NCBI GenBank assembly: GCA_017856985.1
Contig: JAFMEA010000005.1
Location: 1 to 64,000, forward strand
Direction of reading: 5' to 3'
Length of the DNA stretch: 64,000 nucleotides
From: Planktomarina sp.
GTDB taxonomy: Bacteria > Pseudomonadota > Alphaproteobacteria > Rhodobacterales > Rhodobacteraceae
This document shows positions 28,336-38,647 of this stretch, one piece after another. How positions within the stretch are numbered: position 1 is the stretch's first letter; every line of letters starts with the position of its first letter. The position numbers and the translations under genes are program-made. The notes under the pieces are model-generated. The model saw only the letters and a list, made by a program, of their open reading frames with translations, was not told the origin of the DNA and made no database searches.

Positions 28336-29670
28336 TTATATTAATCGGTTTAAGCGAATAATATAGAAACCATCCATTCCACCTAGATCAGGCCAAAAAT
28401 CAGGCCTCAACCGGAAACCGCCTTCTTCAGTACGCCATTTTTCATCTATTCCTAATGGAGTTGTGGTGTCAGCTACAAAGTTATTATTGTCCTTGAGAAA
28501 ATTTTCAGCTTGGACTTCACCTTCGTCAGGGATCAGGGAACAAGTACAAAACACCAAGCGTCCACCAAGCTTTACTCGTTTTGCCGCCGCTGATAGCATA
28601 TTCGCTTGGAGGTCAATTAACTCTGAAATACCAGTGCCGTCTTTAGCAAACGGCAAGTCGGGGTGCCGGCGAATTGTTCCCGTGGCAGAGCATGGCGCAT
28701 CCAATAAAACAGCATCAAAGCTGCGTGAATCTTCCCAATCCATAATATTAGCAATAATTGTTTCAGCCTTTAATTTTGTACGGTTTAGATTTTCAGCAAC
28801 TCGTTTCATTCGCTGTGGCGAGATATCAAGGGAGGTCACTTTGGCTCCCATTGCTGCCATTTGCATGGTTTTGCCACCCGGTGCAGCACAAACATCTAAA
28901 ACTGTTTCACCGTGCTGAAGGCCTAGCCAAATCGCCGGCCAAGAAGCTGACGCATCCTGAACCCACCAATTGCCATCCTTAAAGCCCTCAAAGGATGAAA
29001 TTTGTCCCGTTTCATTTAGCCGAACTGATCCATTAGGTAAAACAATACCATTTAATTTTTTAGCCCACACTGTTGGTTCACTAGTAACAGTCAAATCGAC
29101 AGGAGCACCACGCATATGAGCAGTCTCCAAAGCCATAACAGTGCCGTTTCCGTAGGCTTCCTTCAGAGGGTTTCGAAGCCATTTTGGCATCATTTGGACG
29201 GGCGACTTGTCCCATTTTCCAGAAACATCAGCAACAGCTTTGCGCAAAACTGCATTAATTAGACCCTTAAAAGCACGGGTTTTACCATTCGCTGAACAAA
29301 TTGAAACCAAATCATTTACAACAGCATGCGCTGGAGCACCAAGGCCAACTATTTCAACCACACCTAAGCGCATCACATTTAAAACCTCCACTGCAGGTAA
29401 CTTTGCCAAATGTGGACGTAAGGCCCGGTCCGCTCGACCCACGTGTCTTAAAGTGTGCGTCGCCAGACGTTGTGCACGGGCACGTTCTTGAGGCTGCAAT
29501 GCCTGAAACTCAGTTGATTGTGTTAGCTCGGAAAGTTGCTTTTGCTCTATCATCACCGCATTTAAAATTCGAACTGCTTCCAAACGTTCTATATTTAAAA
29601 TTACACGTTTTGCTGTCTTGCCAGCTAAAGAAGTTCCAGGTCGACCCGGTTTTTGCTGGGGTTGCTGCAT
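28336..29670 (-). CDS. rsmB: RsmB-like 16S rRNA cytosine-C5 methyltransferase
   Basis: This 444-residue protein methylates cytosine-5 of 16S rRNA (C967 in E. coli numbering for RsmB). An N-terminal NusB-like RNA-binding domain (about 30-160) precedes the SAM-dependent domain. Visible motifs are VLDVCAAPGGKT (SAM binding), VLLDAPCSATGTIRRHPD with the release cysteine, and LVFCTCSL with the nucleophilic cysteine. It is divergent from the SdhAF4-like gene with 43 bases between the starts. Confidence 0.93.
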   Translation of the reverse strand: MQQPQQKPGRPGTSLAGKTAKRVILNIERLEAVRILNAVMIEQKQLSELTQSTEFQALQPQERARAQRLATHTLRHVGRADRALRPHLAKLPAVEVLNVMRLGVVEIVGLGAPAHAVVNDLVSICSANGKTRAFKGLINAVLRKAVADVSGKWDKSPVQMMPKWLRNPLKEAYGNGTVMALETAHMRGAPVDLTVTSEPTVWAKKLNGIVLPNGSVRLNETGQISSFEGFKDGNWWVQDASASWPAIWLGLQHGETVLDVCAAPGGKTMQMAAMGAKVTSLDISPQRMKRVAENLNRTKLKAETIIANIMDWEDSRSFDAVLLDAPCSATGTIRRHPDLPFAKDGTGISELIDLQANMLSAAAKRVKLGGRLVFCTCSLIPDEGEVQAENFLKDNNNFVADTTTPLGIDEKWRTEEGGFRLRPDFWPDLGGMDGFYIIRLNRLI

Positions 29671-29713
29671 TTACTATCCTTGCGATTTCATCAAACCGGC
29701 ATATATCAGCACT

Positions 29714-29893
29714 ATGACAGAAAACAAGAAAAGCAAACTGACAGCTGCCGCAGAACGTGCTCTGGCTGAAGCAAAAACCCGCAAAGACTTGGTTGAAGAA
29801 AAAGAATTGCCTGCTGAACTTGGGGGCAGAGATGGTCCTGAACCCGTAAGGTTTGGCGATTGGGAGCGCAAAGGCATTGCCATAGACTTCTAA
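29714..29893 (+). CDS. SdhAF4-like (DUF1674) protein, putative succinate dehydrogenase assembly factor
   Basis: This 59-residue protein starts MTENKKSKLTAAAERALAEA and ends with the family signature GPEPVRFGDWERKGIAIDF. The C-terminal R-x-G-D-W-x-x-x-G-x-x-x-D-F pattern is the defining feature of DUF1674, whose eukaryotic members (Sdh8/SDHAF4) help assemble the flavinated SdhA subunit. An upstream extension of the frame overlaps the rsmB coding sequence and is not credible. In Rhodobacterales this gene is often found divergent from rsmB, as here. The assembly role in bacteria is inferred from the eukaryotic proteins. Confidence 0.88.
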   Translation: MTENKKSKLTAAAERALAEAKTRKDLVEEKELPAELGGRDGPEPVRFGDWERKGIAIDF

Positions 29894-29895
29894 CT

Positions 29896-30267
29896 TTATT
29901 TCAAGTCAGCATTTGGTTTTATCAAAAACTGAGCACTGGCACCCAATCCACGATCACTTGTGAATTTTATTTTTTTGTTTTTAATGGAAACTTCCTGACA
30001 ATTATAGCCAATGTCACGCTCACCCCAAAACATAGAACGACAAAAAAAACCATCTTGCCATTCCCAGTCACCAACAACATCCCGGCCCATCGCCTTGCCC
30101 TCAATTCTTCCATCTTCCATAATTTTTAGCTTAATGCCAAAAAGGCGGAGAATTAATACCTTCTGAGAGACCATATCAAGAAGTGTTGAACGATCAAGAA
30201 TACGCTCACCAGCCTGCGCTGACACAACCATCAAACTCAATAAAAAAGAAAGATAAAAAATGCGCAT
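29896..30267 (-). CDS. Small secreted protein of unknown function next to dapB
   Basis: This 123-residue protein has a typical Sec signal peptide (MRIFYLSFLLSLMVVSAQA, cleavage near residue 19). The mature part has the patterns LRLFGIKLKIMEDGRIEGKAMG and GDWEWQDGFFCRSMFWGERD, with two cysteines that could form a disulfide. From memory, similar small proteins adjoin dapB in Rhodobacterales and are often mislabelled dihydrodipicolinate reductase by proximity. There is no reductase fold here. It is downstream of dapB on the same strand with a 51-base gap and converges on the SdhAF4-like gene with two bases between. Confidence 0.75.
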   Translation of the reverse strand: MRIFYLSFLLSLMVVSAQAGERILDRSTLLDMVSQKVLILRLFGIKLKIMEDGRIEGKAMGRDVVGDWEWQDGFFCRSMFWGERDIGYNCQEVSIKNKKIKFTSDRGLGASAQFLIKPNADLK

Positions 30268-30318
30268 TTTTAAACCTAAGACTTTGCTGTCGATTTTAAC
30301 ACCAGATGTGGATCTAGA

Positions 30319-31128
30319 TCAAAGGCCCAGTACGTCCATCATGTCGTAGTGACCTGGTTTTTGGTTTTGCCCCCAAAGCGCAGCCTTCAGCGCTCCACGA
30401 GCAAATATTCTTCTATCTGTTGCCAAATGGCGAAGTGTAATTTGTTCACCAGCAGCAGCAAAAAGTACATCATGTTCACCGATAATATCACCTCCACGGA
30501 TTGATGCAAATCCAATATTACCTGTCGTCCGTGCACCTGCTACACCGTCCCGTATACCGTCACGAATATCTGCTAACTTGACACCGCGTCCAGCGGCCGC
30601 AGCTTCGCCCAACATCAATGCTGTACCAGACGGTGCGTCAACCTTATGCCGATGGTGAGATTCAATAATTTCAATGTCAAAATCGTCATCCAATGCCGCA
30701 GAAACTTTTTCAACTAATTTAGTCAAGATGTTAACACCTAAAGACATATTACCAGCACGCACTATTACCGCATGACGACTTGCCGGTTCGAGTGCAGCAA
30801 TCTCTTGATCAGTCATTCCTGTTGTTCCAATTACATGTACAGCCCTTGCCTGGGCAGCTAATGCAGCAAATTCAATTGTGGCATTTGGAGCGGTAAAATC
30901 TATTATCGCTTGAGAAAGCGCAAAAGCTTTCAAGGGATCATCAGTAACAATTATGCCATTGGCACTGCCGCCCATTGCTTCCCCTAAATCCAAACCCACC
31001 CAAGCATGGCCAACTCGCTCTACAGCTCCAACGAGCCGCGCACTTTTACTTTCAAGAACCTCTTTGACGAGCATTTTCCCCATGCGGCCAGACGCACCAG
31101 TGATCGTTATTCCGGGGTTTTTCATCAT
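30319..31128 (-). CDS. dapB: DapB, 4-hydroxy-tetrahydrodipicolinate reductase
   Basis: DapB carries out the NAD(P)H-dependent second committed step of the diaminopimelate/lysine pathway. The 269-residue protein shows the nucleotide-binding loop [10 protein letters not shown] at its N-terminus and the catalytic/substrate motif [19 protein letters not shown] place the start at 31128 because GAGGAG lies six bases upstream. A frame 40 codons longer runs into the divergent rbfA region and its extra residues do not match the family. dapF, for a later step, is at 49.8 kb. Confidence 0.95.
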   Translation of the reverse strand: MMKNPGITITGASGRMGKMLVKEVLESKSARLVGAVERVGHAWVGLDLGEAMGGSANGIIVTDDPLKAFALSQAIIDFTAPNATIEFAALAAQARAVHVIGTTGMTDQEIAALEPASRHAVIVRAGNMSLGVNILTKLVEKVSAALDDDFDIEIIESHHRHKVDAPSGTALMLGEAAAAGRGVKLADIRDGIRDGVAGARTTGNIGFASIRGGDIIGEHDVLFAAAGEQITLRHLATDRRIFARGALKAALWGQNQKPGHYDMMDVLGL

Positions 31129-31206
31129 GACGTTCTCCTCTACTTTGTATTTGGCCCAAAGTTTTGCCACTTGCAAACCTAATGGCACAGGGCCTATGTC
31201 CCACTT

Positions 31207-31602
31207 ATGGCAAAGACAAGAGCATACCAAGGCGCAGGTCCGTCGCAAAGACAGTTGAAAGTTGGCGAAGTTATTCGGCGAACTCTATCTGAGATATTGG
31301 CACGTGGTGAAATACATGATCCGGAACTCAACCGTATTTCAATAACTATTTGTGAAGTTACAACATCCCCAGACCTGCAAATTGCGACTGTGTACGTTAT
31401 GCCTCTGGGTGGTAATCAAAACACAGAGACGATCGCGGCCTTAGCTAAAAACAAAGGTCAAATAAGAAGCTTAGTTGGGCGCAAAGCCGGATTGAAGTAC
31501 GCACCAGATTTGCGCTTTCGGCTCGATGAGACGTTTGACCGAATAGAAAATACCCGCCAACTATTTGAACGGGATGATGTACGGCGCGATTTAAACGATT
31601 GA
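31207..31602 (+). CDS. rbfA: RbfA, 30S ribosome-binding factor
   Basis: This 131-residue KH-like protein assists late maturation of the 16S rRNA 5' end and cold adaptation. Recognisable segments are [48 protein letters not shown] and [14 protein letters not shown]. It is divergent from dapB, and it precedes truB, as in many alphaproteobacteria, with a 95-base gap. Confidence 0.94.
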   Translation: MAKTRAYQGAGPSQRQLKVGEVIRRTLSEILARGEIHDPELNRISITICEVTTSPDLQIATVYVMPLGGNQNTETIAALAKNKGQIRSLVGRKAGLKYAPDLRFRLDETFDRIENTRQLFERDDVRRDLND

Positions 31603-31697
31603 GCACTTATCAGTTTAAAATTTGGCTCCGTAACGATCATAAGTTGAAATTTTTGTATGCTGAGTTTTGGCACCTTTCTTTAACATAAGAGGAAACC

Positions 31698-32600
31698 ATG
31701 GGACGTACTCGCAAAGGCCGTAATATTTCAGGCTGGCTAATTATTGATAAACCCAACGGCATGACAAGTAGCGCCGTTGTAAACAGGGTACGTTGGGCTT
31801 TTAATGCAAAAAAGGCTGGTCACGCAGGTACGTTGGATCCTGAGGCTACTGGCCTACTGGCAATCGCTTTAGGTGAAGCTACCAAAACCATACCGTACAT
31901 CACAGATGCGGAGAAAGCTTATGAATTTAGCATAGAGTTGGGTATTGCAACAAATACAGATGATGCAGAAGGTGAGGTCGTCGCAACCTGTGCAAAACGC
32001 CCCACCAACGCCGAAATAATTAAGAAGTTAGAAGATTTTATTGGCGAGACCATGCAAGTTCCCCCTAAATTTTCCGCCGTCAAAATAAATGGGGAACGCG
32101 CCTATAATTTAGCTAGGGCAGGTGAAGAAGTAAAAATTTCTGCTCGTCCACTTTTTGTATCAGAATTAACTTTGATAGACCGGCCTTCTGTTAATACTGC
32201 TGTATTAAAAATGACCTGTGGCAAAGGTGGTTATGTTCGTGCTGTCGCGCGCGATCTCGGACAAGCTTTGGGATGTTATGCTCACGTCACCAAACTTCGG
32301 CGAATGTGGTCTGGTCCATTTGAATTGGAGCATTCCGTCACACTTGAATCAATAGAGCCATTCGCCAAAACCCTCGACATTGATAAATATTTGCGCCCTC
32401 TAGAGGACGGGCTAGCTGATTTACCAAAGGGTACCACAAATATGGAGGGGGCCACCAAACTCCAAAACGGAAATCCAGCCATTTGCTTTACTGATGCAGA
32501 ATTCGGTGATGAGATCTGGGTTAGCTATGAAGGCAAAGCTCTAGCTATTGGTCAATTCAGATCAGGTGAAATCCATCCCAACCGCGTAATTCTTCAGTAA
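31698..32600 (+). CDS. truB: TruB, tRNA pseudouridine-55 synthase
   Basis: This 300-residue enzyme makes pseudouridine 55 in the T-loop of tRNAs. The catalytic aspartate is in GHAGTLDPEATGLL (about residues 39-52). KINGERAYNLARAGEEV and CGKGGYVRAVARDLG are the other family motifs. The ATG has AAGAGG upstream. It is part of the rbfA-truB-rpsO-pnp translation/RNA-decay cluster. Confidence 0.95.
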   Translation: MGRTRKGRNISGWLIIDKPNGMTSSAVVNRVRWAFNAKKAGHAGTLDPEATGLLAIALGEATKTIPYITDAEKAYEFSIELGIATNTDDAEGEVVATCAKRPTNAEIIKKLEDFIGETMQVPPKFSAVKINGERAYNLARAGEEVKISARPLFVSELTLIDRPSVNTAVLKMTCGKGGYVRAVARDLGQALGCYAHVTKLRRMWSGPFELEHSVTLESIEPFAKTLDIDKYLRPLEDGLADLPKGTTNMEGATKLQNGNPAICFTDAEFGDEIWVSYEGKALAIGQFRSGEIHPNRVILQ

Positions 32601-32745
32601 ATTAATTTGCATGACATCTTTAATGTTTGAAAAGCCAGTTAAGTTTGTTCTGCAAAGTATTTACATAAAATAAAAGGCCTCATAATAAACAATCCGATCT
32701 CAGCCAACGCTTGAACTAATTCCTTTGATACCACAGACTACCTGC

Positions 32746-33252
32746 ATGATTATAAGATCCCACACCAAAGGCGATGCCCACAGCATAGCCAGATATTCTG
32801 ATTGTGAACAATATCGCTATGCTCTGACTAGGGTTTGGAAGTTAAAGGCCCCTCGGATCGTATTTGTAATGTTAAATCCATCCACTGCAACCGAAGTTCA
32901 AAATGATCCAACCGTGGAGCGCTGTGAACGGCGGGCACGAACTCTGGGACTTGGCGGTTTTCAGGTGATTAATATTTTTGCCTGGCGCAGCACAGATCCC
33001 AAAAAAATGCGTGTAGCCAAAGATCCAATTGGTCCAGATAATGACAATACTATAAAAGGGGCCTGTAGATGGGCAGATCAAATAATTGCAGCATGGGGAA
33101 CCAACGGTGCTCATTTAAACCGTGGATCTGAGGTTGAGAAAATCTTAAGAAAGTCTAACAAACCAGTTTTTCATCTAGGCATATCTAAAGGGGGACACCC
33201 CAAGCATCCCCTTTACATCAGCTATTCACAAAAACTGGAAAATTGGGAATGA
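32746..33252 (+). CDS. DUF1643 family protein
   Basis: This 168-residue protein contains the DUF1643 pattern: FVMLNPSTATEVQNDPTVERC, a GGFQVINIFAWRSTDP segment, and AWGTNGAH followed by a C-terminal HPLYIS. Function is unknown; the fold resembles nucleotide- or base-recognising domains. An in-frame TTG seven codons upstream exists, but the ATG at 32746 gives a better N-terminus. In Rhodobacterales this gene is commonly found between truB and rpsO, as it is here. Confidence 0.8.
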   Translation: MIIRSHTKGDAHSIARYSDCEQYRYALTRVWKLKAPRIVFVMLNPSTATEVQNDPTVERCERRARTLGLGGFQVINIFAWRSTDPKKMRVAKDPIGPDNDNTIKGACRWADQIIAAWGTNGAHLNRGSEVEKILRKSNKPVFHLGISKGGHPKHPLYISYSQKLENWE

Positions 33253-33496
33253 TTAAAGGATTATGAAAATGGCTGGTACGAAATGACCAACCTGAAGGTC
33301 AGTCACCATCGAGCAATTTTAACTTTTCCTGGAAAGCGAAAGCATTCGAGGAATAGAATTTCCAAGTAATAGTCTTTCCTTTTGAATAGAAGTTACTTAT
33401 ACGCTGAAATCCTAGATAATGTGTACCAACTCCATGGGCCTTGCTGGACGACATCCCGGCCTGCGCCATAACCCTTAACATATAAAGGAGATCCCG

Positions 33497-33766
33497 ATGT
33501 CGATTACAGCTGAAGAAAAAGCACGTGTGATGAAAGAATTTGCCACCAAAGATGGTGACACTGGCTCCCCAGAGGTACAAGTAGCAATTCTTTCGTCCCG
33601 CATTGCAACTTTAACCGAACACTTTAAAACTCATAAAAAAGACAACCATGGTCGTCGAGGATTATTGAAAATGGTGGCAACGCGCCGAAAGTTACTTGAT
33701 TATGCCAGAGCGAAAGATGAAGCTCGATATCAAGATTTAATTAAGCGTTTGGGACTACGCCGCTAA
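33497..33766 (+). CDS. rpsO: RpsO, 30S ribosomal protein S15 (uS15)
   Basis: This 89-residue primary 16S rRNA-binding protein has the family signature [38 protein letters not shown] precedes the ATG. The 244-base leader (33253-33496) includes GGGCC..CCCGGCC complementarity close to the gene. This could form the structure through which S15 represses its own translation, but I cannot confirm a pseudoknot. A strong terminator follows the gene. Confidence 0.97.
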   Translation: MSITAEEKARVMKEFATKDGDTGSPEVQVAILSSRIATLTEHFKTHKKDNHGRRGLLKMVATRRKLLDYARAKDEARYQDLIKRLGLRR

Positions 33767-33790
33767 ATTTTATACATTAAAGATTACAAA

Positions 33791-33818
33791 ACCGCATCTA
33801 AAGAGGTGCGGTTTTTTT
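33791..33818 (+). terminator. Rho-independent terminator of rpsO
   Basis: ACCGCATCT (33791-33799) pairs with AGGTGCGGT (33804-33812) over nine base pairs with an AAAG loop. A run of seven T residues follows. It separates rpsO from the pnp leader. Confidence 0.92.
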
Positions 33819-34159
33819 GCAACCAGCAATAGGTCCAGTAGCACCGTAGGCAGCGATACCTAACAACAAAGTATTTTGGAACTCCAGCTTATAGAGAACT
33901 GTATCTAATTCTGGTTCAATCGCCACCTGGAACAAAACAGAGACCTTCATTTCTAAAAAAATCAGAATTGACTAAGCCTGGTTGAGGTGCTGGAGCATTA
34001 GATTGCAAATACCAGCCCTTTCCCTACTCACCTTCTTGCTGTAAAGGCCGATTATCTGAGACGTGGCGTCAAGATCCCAGCGCCCGGAAATAGGATACAG
34101 GGGTCGGCGGCAATGGGGCTGCAATGTTACTGGCCAATGGGCCATATAGGAAAATATAA
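33819..34159. other. pnp leader / intergenic region
   Basis: No protein gene is supported in this stretch. A perfect hairpin TGGCC-AATG-GGCCA lies at 34131-34144, just before the pnp ribosome site (AGGA at about 34148). In other bacteria a leader hairpin of pnp is cut by RNase III and lets PNPase control its own mRNA. That role is inferred by analogy only. Confidence 0.45.
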
Positions 34160-36292
34160 ATGTTTAAAGAAACAAAAAAATCCATGCAGTGGGGTGAAGA
34201 AACTCTCTCACTGGAAACAGGCAAAGTTGCGCGTCAGGCAGACGGCACTGTAATCGCCACTTTGGGCGAAACCTCAGTAATGGCAAACGTAACTTTTGCC
34301 AAACACCAAAAGCCAGGTCAGGATTTCTTTCCCCTGACTGTACATTATAACGAGAAATATTATGCTGCTGGTAAAATTCCAGGTGGTTTTTTTAAGCGCG
34401 AGGCGCGTCCAACAGAGAAAGAAACATTAACTTCACGTTTGATCGATCGCCCAATAAGGCCATTGTTTGTTCCAGGCTTCAAAAACGAAGTTTTAGTAAT
34501 ATGCACTGTTCTTTCTCATGATTTAGTAAATGATCCGGACATGGTTGCAATGATTGCAGCATCAGCGGCATTAACAATTTCAGGTGCACCCTTTATGGGC
34601 CCAATAGCGGCGGCACGTGTTGGTTTTGTGGATGGAGCCTATATCCTAAACCCAACAATTGACGAAATGCACAATCTACGTTTAGAGCCTGAACAACGGC
34701 TAGATCTAGTTGTTGCTGGTACTAAAGATGCCGTGATGATGGTAGAATCAGAAGCCTATGAGCTCACAGAAGACGAAATGCTCGGTGCCGTAGCTTTTGC
34801 ACACGAGCAAATCCAGCCTGTAATCGACCTTATTGTTGACTTGGCAGAAGATTGCGCAAAGGAGCCATTTAATTTTCAAGCACCAGATTACAGTGAACTG
34901 TTTACTGCGGTTTCTGCTGCCGGAAAAGATGCAATGCAGGCTGCTTATGCAATAACAGATAAGCAAGAGCGCACTACAGCGGTTTCTGAAGCAAAAGAAA
35001 CAATCAAGGGTAGTTTGGCTGAGGAACAGCTTAGTGATGAAAACTTGGGTTCCGCTATGAAGAAATTGGAATCACAGGTCCTGCGTGGCGATGTTGTAAA
35101 AAACGGGAAGCGTATCGATGGGCGAGCCCTGGATACAGTCCGAGAGATCAATTGTGAGACAGGTCTACTACCTCGAACACATGGCTCAGCTTTATTCACT
35201 CGCGGTGAAACTCAAGGCCTGGTTGTCACTACTTTAGGAACCGGTGACGATGAGCAAATGATTGACGCCCTTAATGGGATGTATAAATCTAACTTTCTAC
35301 TACACTATAACTTTCCACCCTACTCTGTTGGGGAGGTGGGCCGTTTTGGGCCTCCGGGTCGTCGAGAAATTGGACATGGTAAATTGGCATGGCGTGCGCT
35401 TCAGGCGGTCCTACCAGCTGCAACAGATTTCCCTTATACCATTCGCCTAGTTTCAGAGATAACAGAATCAAATGGTTCGTCATCTATGGCTTCAGTCTGT
35501 GGTGGATCCTTGTCTATGATGGATGCCGGGGTACCTTTGAAGGCACCTGTTGCAGGTGTGGCCATGGGTCTAGTCCTTGAAGAAGACGGAGATTATGCCA
35601 TTTTGACAGATATCTTGGGTGATGAAGATCACTTGGGCGATATGGATTTCAAAGTGGCTGGTACAGAAGCTGGAATCACGTCTCTGCAAATGGACATCAA
35701 AGTGGCTGGCATCACGCAAGACATAATGAAAAAAGCTTTGGCCCAGGCCAAAGCTGGGCGGCTTCATATTCTAGGCGAAATGTCCAAGTCAATTACAGGT
35801 GCGCAAGAGTTTAGTATCCACGCACCACGAATTGAAACCATGAACATTCCAACTGATAAAATCCGCGAAGTTATAGGATCTGGTGGTAAGGTAATTCGAG
35901 AGATTGTTGAGCTATCTGGCGCAAAAGTGGATATCAACGACGAGGGTGTGATAAAGATTGCTAGTCCAAATGGCGATAGTATCAAAAAAGCGTATGACAT
36001 GATCCACGCTATTGTCGCAGAGCCTGAAGCTGACGCGATCTATAAGGGAACAGTTGTAAAAGTCGTCGATTTTGGCGCTTTTGTAAATTTCTTTGGGAAA
36101 AAAGATGGCTTAGTACACGTAAGTCAAATTGAAAACCGCAGAATAAATCATCCGTCGGACGTCCTGAAAGAGGGTCAAGAAGTATGGGTCAAGCTACTAG
36201 GTTTTGATGATCGCGGTAAAGTTCGCTTAGCGATGAAAATGGTTAATCAGGAAACTGGTGAAGAAATGGCTCCGGAAGAAACTGAGTCCTAA
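34160..36292 (+). CDS. pnp: Pnp, polyribonucleotide nucleotidyltransferase
   Basis: This 710-residue trimeric 3'-5' phosphorolytic exoribonuclease is central to mRNA decay. Two RNase PH domains are joined by an alpha-helical linker. The second holds the phosphate/metal site in [22 protein letters not shown] domain ([15 protein letters not shown]) and an S1 domain ([30 protein letters not shown]) complete the protein. The C-terminus is short and lacks a long tail. It is downstream of rpsO, the conserved order. Confidence 0.97.
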   Translation: MFKETKKSMQWGEETLSLETGKVARQADGTVIATLGETSVMANVTFAKHQKPGQDFFPLTVHYNEKYYAAGKIPGGFFKREARPTEKETLTSRLIDRPIRPLFVPGFKNEVLVICTVLSHDLVNDPDMVAMIAASAALTISGAPFMGPIAAARVGFVDGAYILNPTIDEMHNLRLEPEQRLDLVVAGTKDAVMMVESEAYELTEDEMLGAVAFAHEQIQPVIDLIVDLAEDCAKEPFNFQAPDYSELFTAVSAAGKDAMQAAYAITDKQERTTAVSEAKETIKGSLAEEQLSDENLGSAMKKLESQVLRGDVVKNGKRIDGRALDTVREINCETGLLPRTHGSALFTRGETQGLVVTTLGTGDDEQMIDALNGMYKSNFLLHYNFPPYSVGEVGRFGPPGRREIGHGKLAWRALQAVLPAATDFPYTIRLVSEITESNGSSSMASVCGGSLSMMDAGVPLKAPVAGVAMGLVLEEDGDYAILTDILGDEDHLGDMDFKVAGTEAGITSLQMDIKVAGITQDIMKKALAQAKAGRLHILGEMSKSITGAQEFSIHAPRIETMNIPTDKIREVIGSGGKVIREIVELSGAKVDINDEGVIKIASPNGDSIKKAYDMIHAIVAEPEADAIYKGTVVKVVDFGAFVNFFGKKDGLVHVSQIENRRINHPSDVLKEGQEVWVKLLGFDDRGKVRLAMKMVNQETGEEMAPEETES

Positions 36293-36312
36293 AAACTTTA
36301 AGATATAATACG

Positions 36313-36342
36313 AAAAAGGCCCCAATTAGTTGGGGCCTTTTT
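36313..36342 (+). terminator. Strong, potentially bidirectional terminator after pnp
   Basis: A 13-base-pair stem pairs AAAAAGGCCCCAA (36313-36325) with TTGGGGCCTTTTT (36330-36342) around a four-base loop. The A-run on one side and T-run on the other let it serve pnp and the convergent aldehyde dehydrogenase gene, which ends 31 bases later. Confidence 0.95.
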
Positions 36343-36373
36343 ACAAAGTAGATTAATTAATACCTAGTTTAAA

Positions 36374-37795
36374 TTATCCGCCAAAAATTGCCTTAACTTC
36401 TAGGAACTCCTCGAGTCCCCATTCAGCTTTCTCTCTGCCATTTCCAGACTGCTTAAAGCCTCCAAATGGTGCATTAGCACCACCAGAGCCATAATTTATA
36501 TGTACCTGACCAGCGCGCAAACGCCGTGCAATGGCTGTTAACTCTTCCTTATTCTCACCTGATACATATGCAGCTAGTCCAAATTCAGTATCATTAGCTA
36601 TAGTAACTGCATGATCTACATCATCATAGGAGATGATTGACAGAACTGGTCCAAAAATCTCTTCCTTGGCAATCGTCATGTCATTTTTTACATCTCCAAA
36701 AACGGTTGGCTTGACATAGTAACCTTGATCTAAGCCTTCTGGCTTACCAAGTCCTCCTGCCACTAATGTTGCACCATCGCTTATACCTTTTTCGATTAGA
36801 TTTTGAACCTTTTCGTATTGTACATCGCTAACAAGCGGGCCGATTATTGTACCATCTGATTTTGGATCTCCAACTATCGTTTTTTCTGCTTCCTTAGCAG
36901 CTATGGCAAATGCCTGTTCTTTCCGACTAGCTGGTACTAACATCCTAGTTGGAGCGTTACAGGACTGACCTGTATTATCCATACAAAGGCTTACACCAGC
37001 GCTGATAGATTTCTCAAAATTTTCATCATCAAGAATAATATTTGCTGATTTTCCACCCAATTCTTGGCTTACCCGTTTCACGCTATCAGCAGATGCTTTT
37101 GCTACCGCAACACCGCCACGCGTTGAGCCAGTAAATGACATCATATCTATGTCTGGATGAGCGGACATGGCCTCGCCCACAACTGGTCCCATTCCATTAA
37201 CCAGGTTGAAGACACCAGCAGGCACTCCCGCCTCGTGGAGAATTTCAGCAATGACCATCGATGATAGGGGCGCAATTTCCGAGGGCTTCAATATTGCCGT
37301 ACAGCCAGACGCAATGCATGGCGCAAGCTTAGAGACCACTTGGTTTACTGGCCAGTTCCAAGGAGTTATCAGGCCACAAACACCGATTGGCTCGTGACGT
37401 ATTATAAACTCACCGTGCATATATTCAAAATCGTGGTTGCTCAAAGAACGGATCGCAGCTTTCAGGTGACCCAAGCCAACCATGGCCTGTGCTCCCTTCG
37501 CAAGATAGGTTGGGGCACCCATTTCTGTTTGTATCGCGTCAGCAACATCATCAAGCCTACGCTTATATATCTCCCGGATAGTTGTCAGCAACTCCACACG
37601 CTGCTTCACTGGAGTTTCGGAATAGGAAGGAAATGCTGCTCGAGCCGCAGAAACAGCTAGATCTACATCAGCACTACTTCCTAACGATATAGTTGCAACT
37701 TTAGCTTCATTAGCTGGGTTGATTACGTCAAGTGTTTCAGGCTTTGACGGCTTAACCCACCTACCATTAATGTAGAAATCTAATTTATCCATCAT
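36374..37795 (-). CDS. NAD(P)-dependent aldehyde dehydrogenase
   Basis: This 473-residue member of the aldehyde dehydrogenase superfamily oxidises an aldehyde to the acid. The oxyanion Asn is in LITPWNWP, the general-base Glu in SQELGGKSAN, and the nucleophilic Cys in NTGQSCNAPTRM. FGPVLSIISYD and the C-terminal FGGFKQSGNGREKAEWGLEEFLE are typical. Substrate cannot be decided; betaine aldehyde or other small aldehydes are possible. It is monocistronic between the pnp terminator and the pseudouridine synthase. Confidence 0.92.
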   Translation of the reverse strand: MMDKLDFYINGRWVKPSKPETLDVINPANEAKVATISLGSSADVDLAVSAARAAFPSYSETPVKQRVELLTTIREIYKRRLDDVADAIQTEMGAPTYLAKGAQAMVGLGHLKAAIRSLSNHDFEYMHGEFIIRHEPIGVCGLITPWNWPVNQVVSKLAPCIASGCTAILKPSEIAPLSSMVIAEILHEAGVPAGVFNLVNGMGPVVGEAMSAHPDIDMMSFTGSTRGGVAVAKASADSVKRVSQELGGKSANIILDDENFEKSISAGVSLCMDNTGQSCNAPTRMLVPASRKEQAFAIAAKEAEKTIVGDPKSDGTIIGPLVSDVQYEKVQNLIEKGISDGATLVAGGLGKPEGLDQGYYVKPTVFGDVKNDMTIAKEEIFGPVLSIISYDDVDHAVTIANDTEFGLAAYVSGENKEELTAIARRLRAGQVHINYGSGGANAPFGGFKQSGNGREKAEWGLEEFLEVKAIFGG

Positions 37796-37930
37796 TCATA
37801 CTCCTAAAAAATACACTTAAAAACTATAATTCACGTCAACAGTTATTCTTTATTTAGCACGTTGCAAGTTGAATTTTTTATATAAAGAAACAAACTATAG
37901 CCAGGTAGTTGCATAAACAAATTAACAGCA

Positions 37931-38581
37931 TCAAAACGGTATTTTCGCGCGAAACTCTATAAGTTCACCTCCATCAGGGTGGCGAAGTCGAAGGCGATGA
38001 GAGTGGAGCATCAAACGAGAAACGGTTTGGCTCTCGGGAGTTCCATAGAAAGGATCCCCTAAAATAGGGTGTCCAAATTCCATCATGTGAATGCGTAGCT
38101 GATGAGAGCGACCAGTCTGAGGCTTCAGTTTTAGCCGCGTTTCCTTAATGTCTCTATTAATTACCTGCCATTGGGTAACTGCCGAACGACCAGTATCATG
38201 ACAAATTTTCTGTTTTGGACGATTGGGCCAATCTACTATTATGGGCAGGTCAATAATTCCTTCATCACATTCAACCTGGCCCATAACCCGAGCAACATAG
38301 GTCTTCTGAGATTGACGTTTTTCAAACTGAAGCCCCAAATGCCGTTGCGCGTGGGCTGATAGTGCAAAGACCATTACGCCAGAAGTGTCTCGGTCAAGGC
38401 GGTGTACCAATAGTGCACTAGGATAATCTGCCTGTATTCGGGTTATCAAGCAATCTGCTAACAGCGGACCTCGACCCGGTACCGATAGTAGCCCTGAGGG
38501 TTTGTTCACAGCCAACAGCTCGTGATCAAGGTACACAATATCCAACGGGTCGATTGGCGGAGAATAGTCTGTCACACGCAA
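37931..38581 (-). CDS. RluA-family pseudouridine synthase
   Basis: This 216-residue RNA pseudouridine synthase has the catalytic aspartate in VHRLDRDTSGVMVFA and the family segments LLAVNKPSGLLSVPG, RSHQLRIHM and HPILGDPFYG. There is no S4 domain, so it resembles the shorter RluA rather than RluC/D. The target (23S rRNA or tRNA) is not determined. The start is uncertain: I chose the TTG at 38581 with GGAAGG nine bases upstream. In-frame alternatives are a TTG eight codons further up and a GTG two codons down. Confidence 0.88.
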   Translation of the reverse strand: MRVTDYSPPIDPLDIVYLDHELLAVNKPSGLLSVPGRGPLLADCLITRIQADYPSALLVHRLDRDTSGVMVFALSAHAQRHLGLQFEKRQSQKTYVARVMGQVECDEGIIDLPIIVDWPNRPKQKICHDTGRSAVTQWQVINRDIKETRLKLKPQTGRSHQLRIHMMEFGHPILGDPFYGTPESQTVSRLMLHSHRLRLRHPDGGELIEFRAKIPF

Positions 38582-38647
38582 TGCAATAAGCCTTCCAGAA
38601 ACCAAGGTGAATTCAGAATGTTATTCGCCATATCAAATCACCTAATA

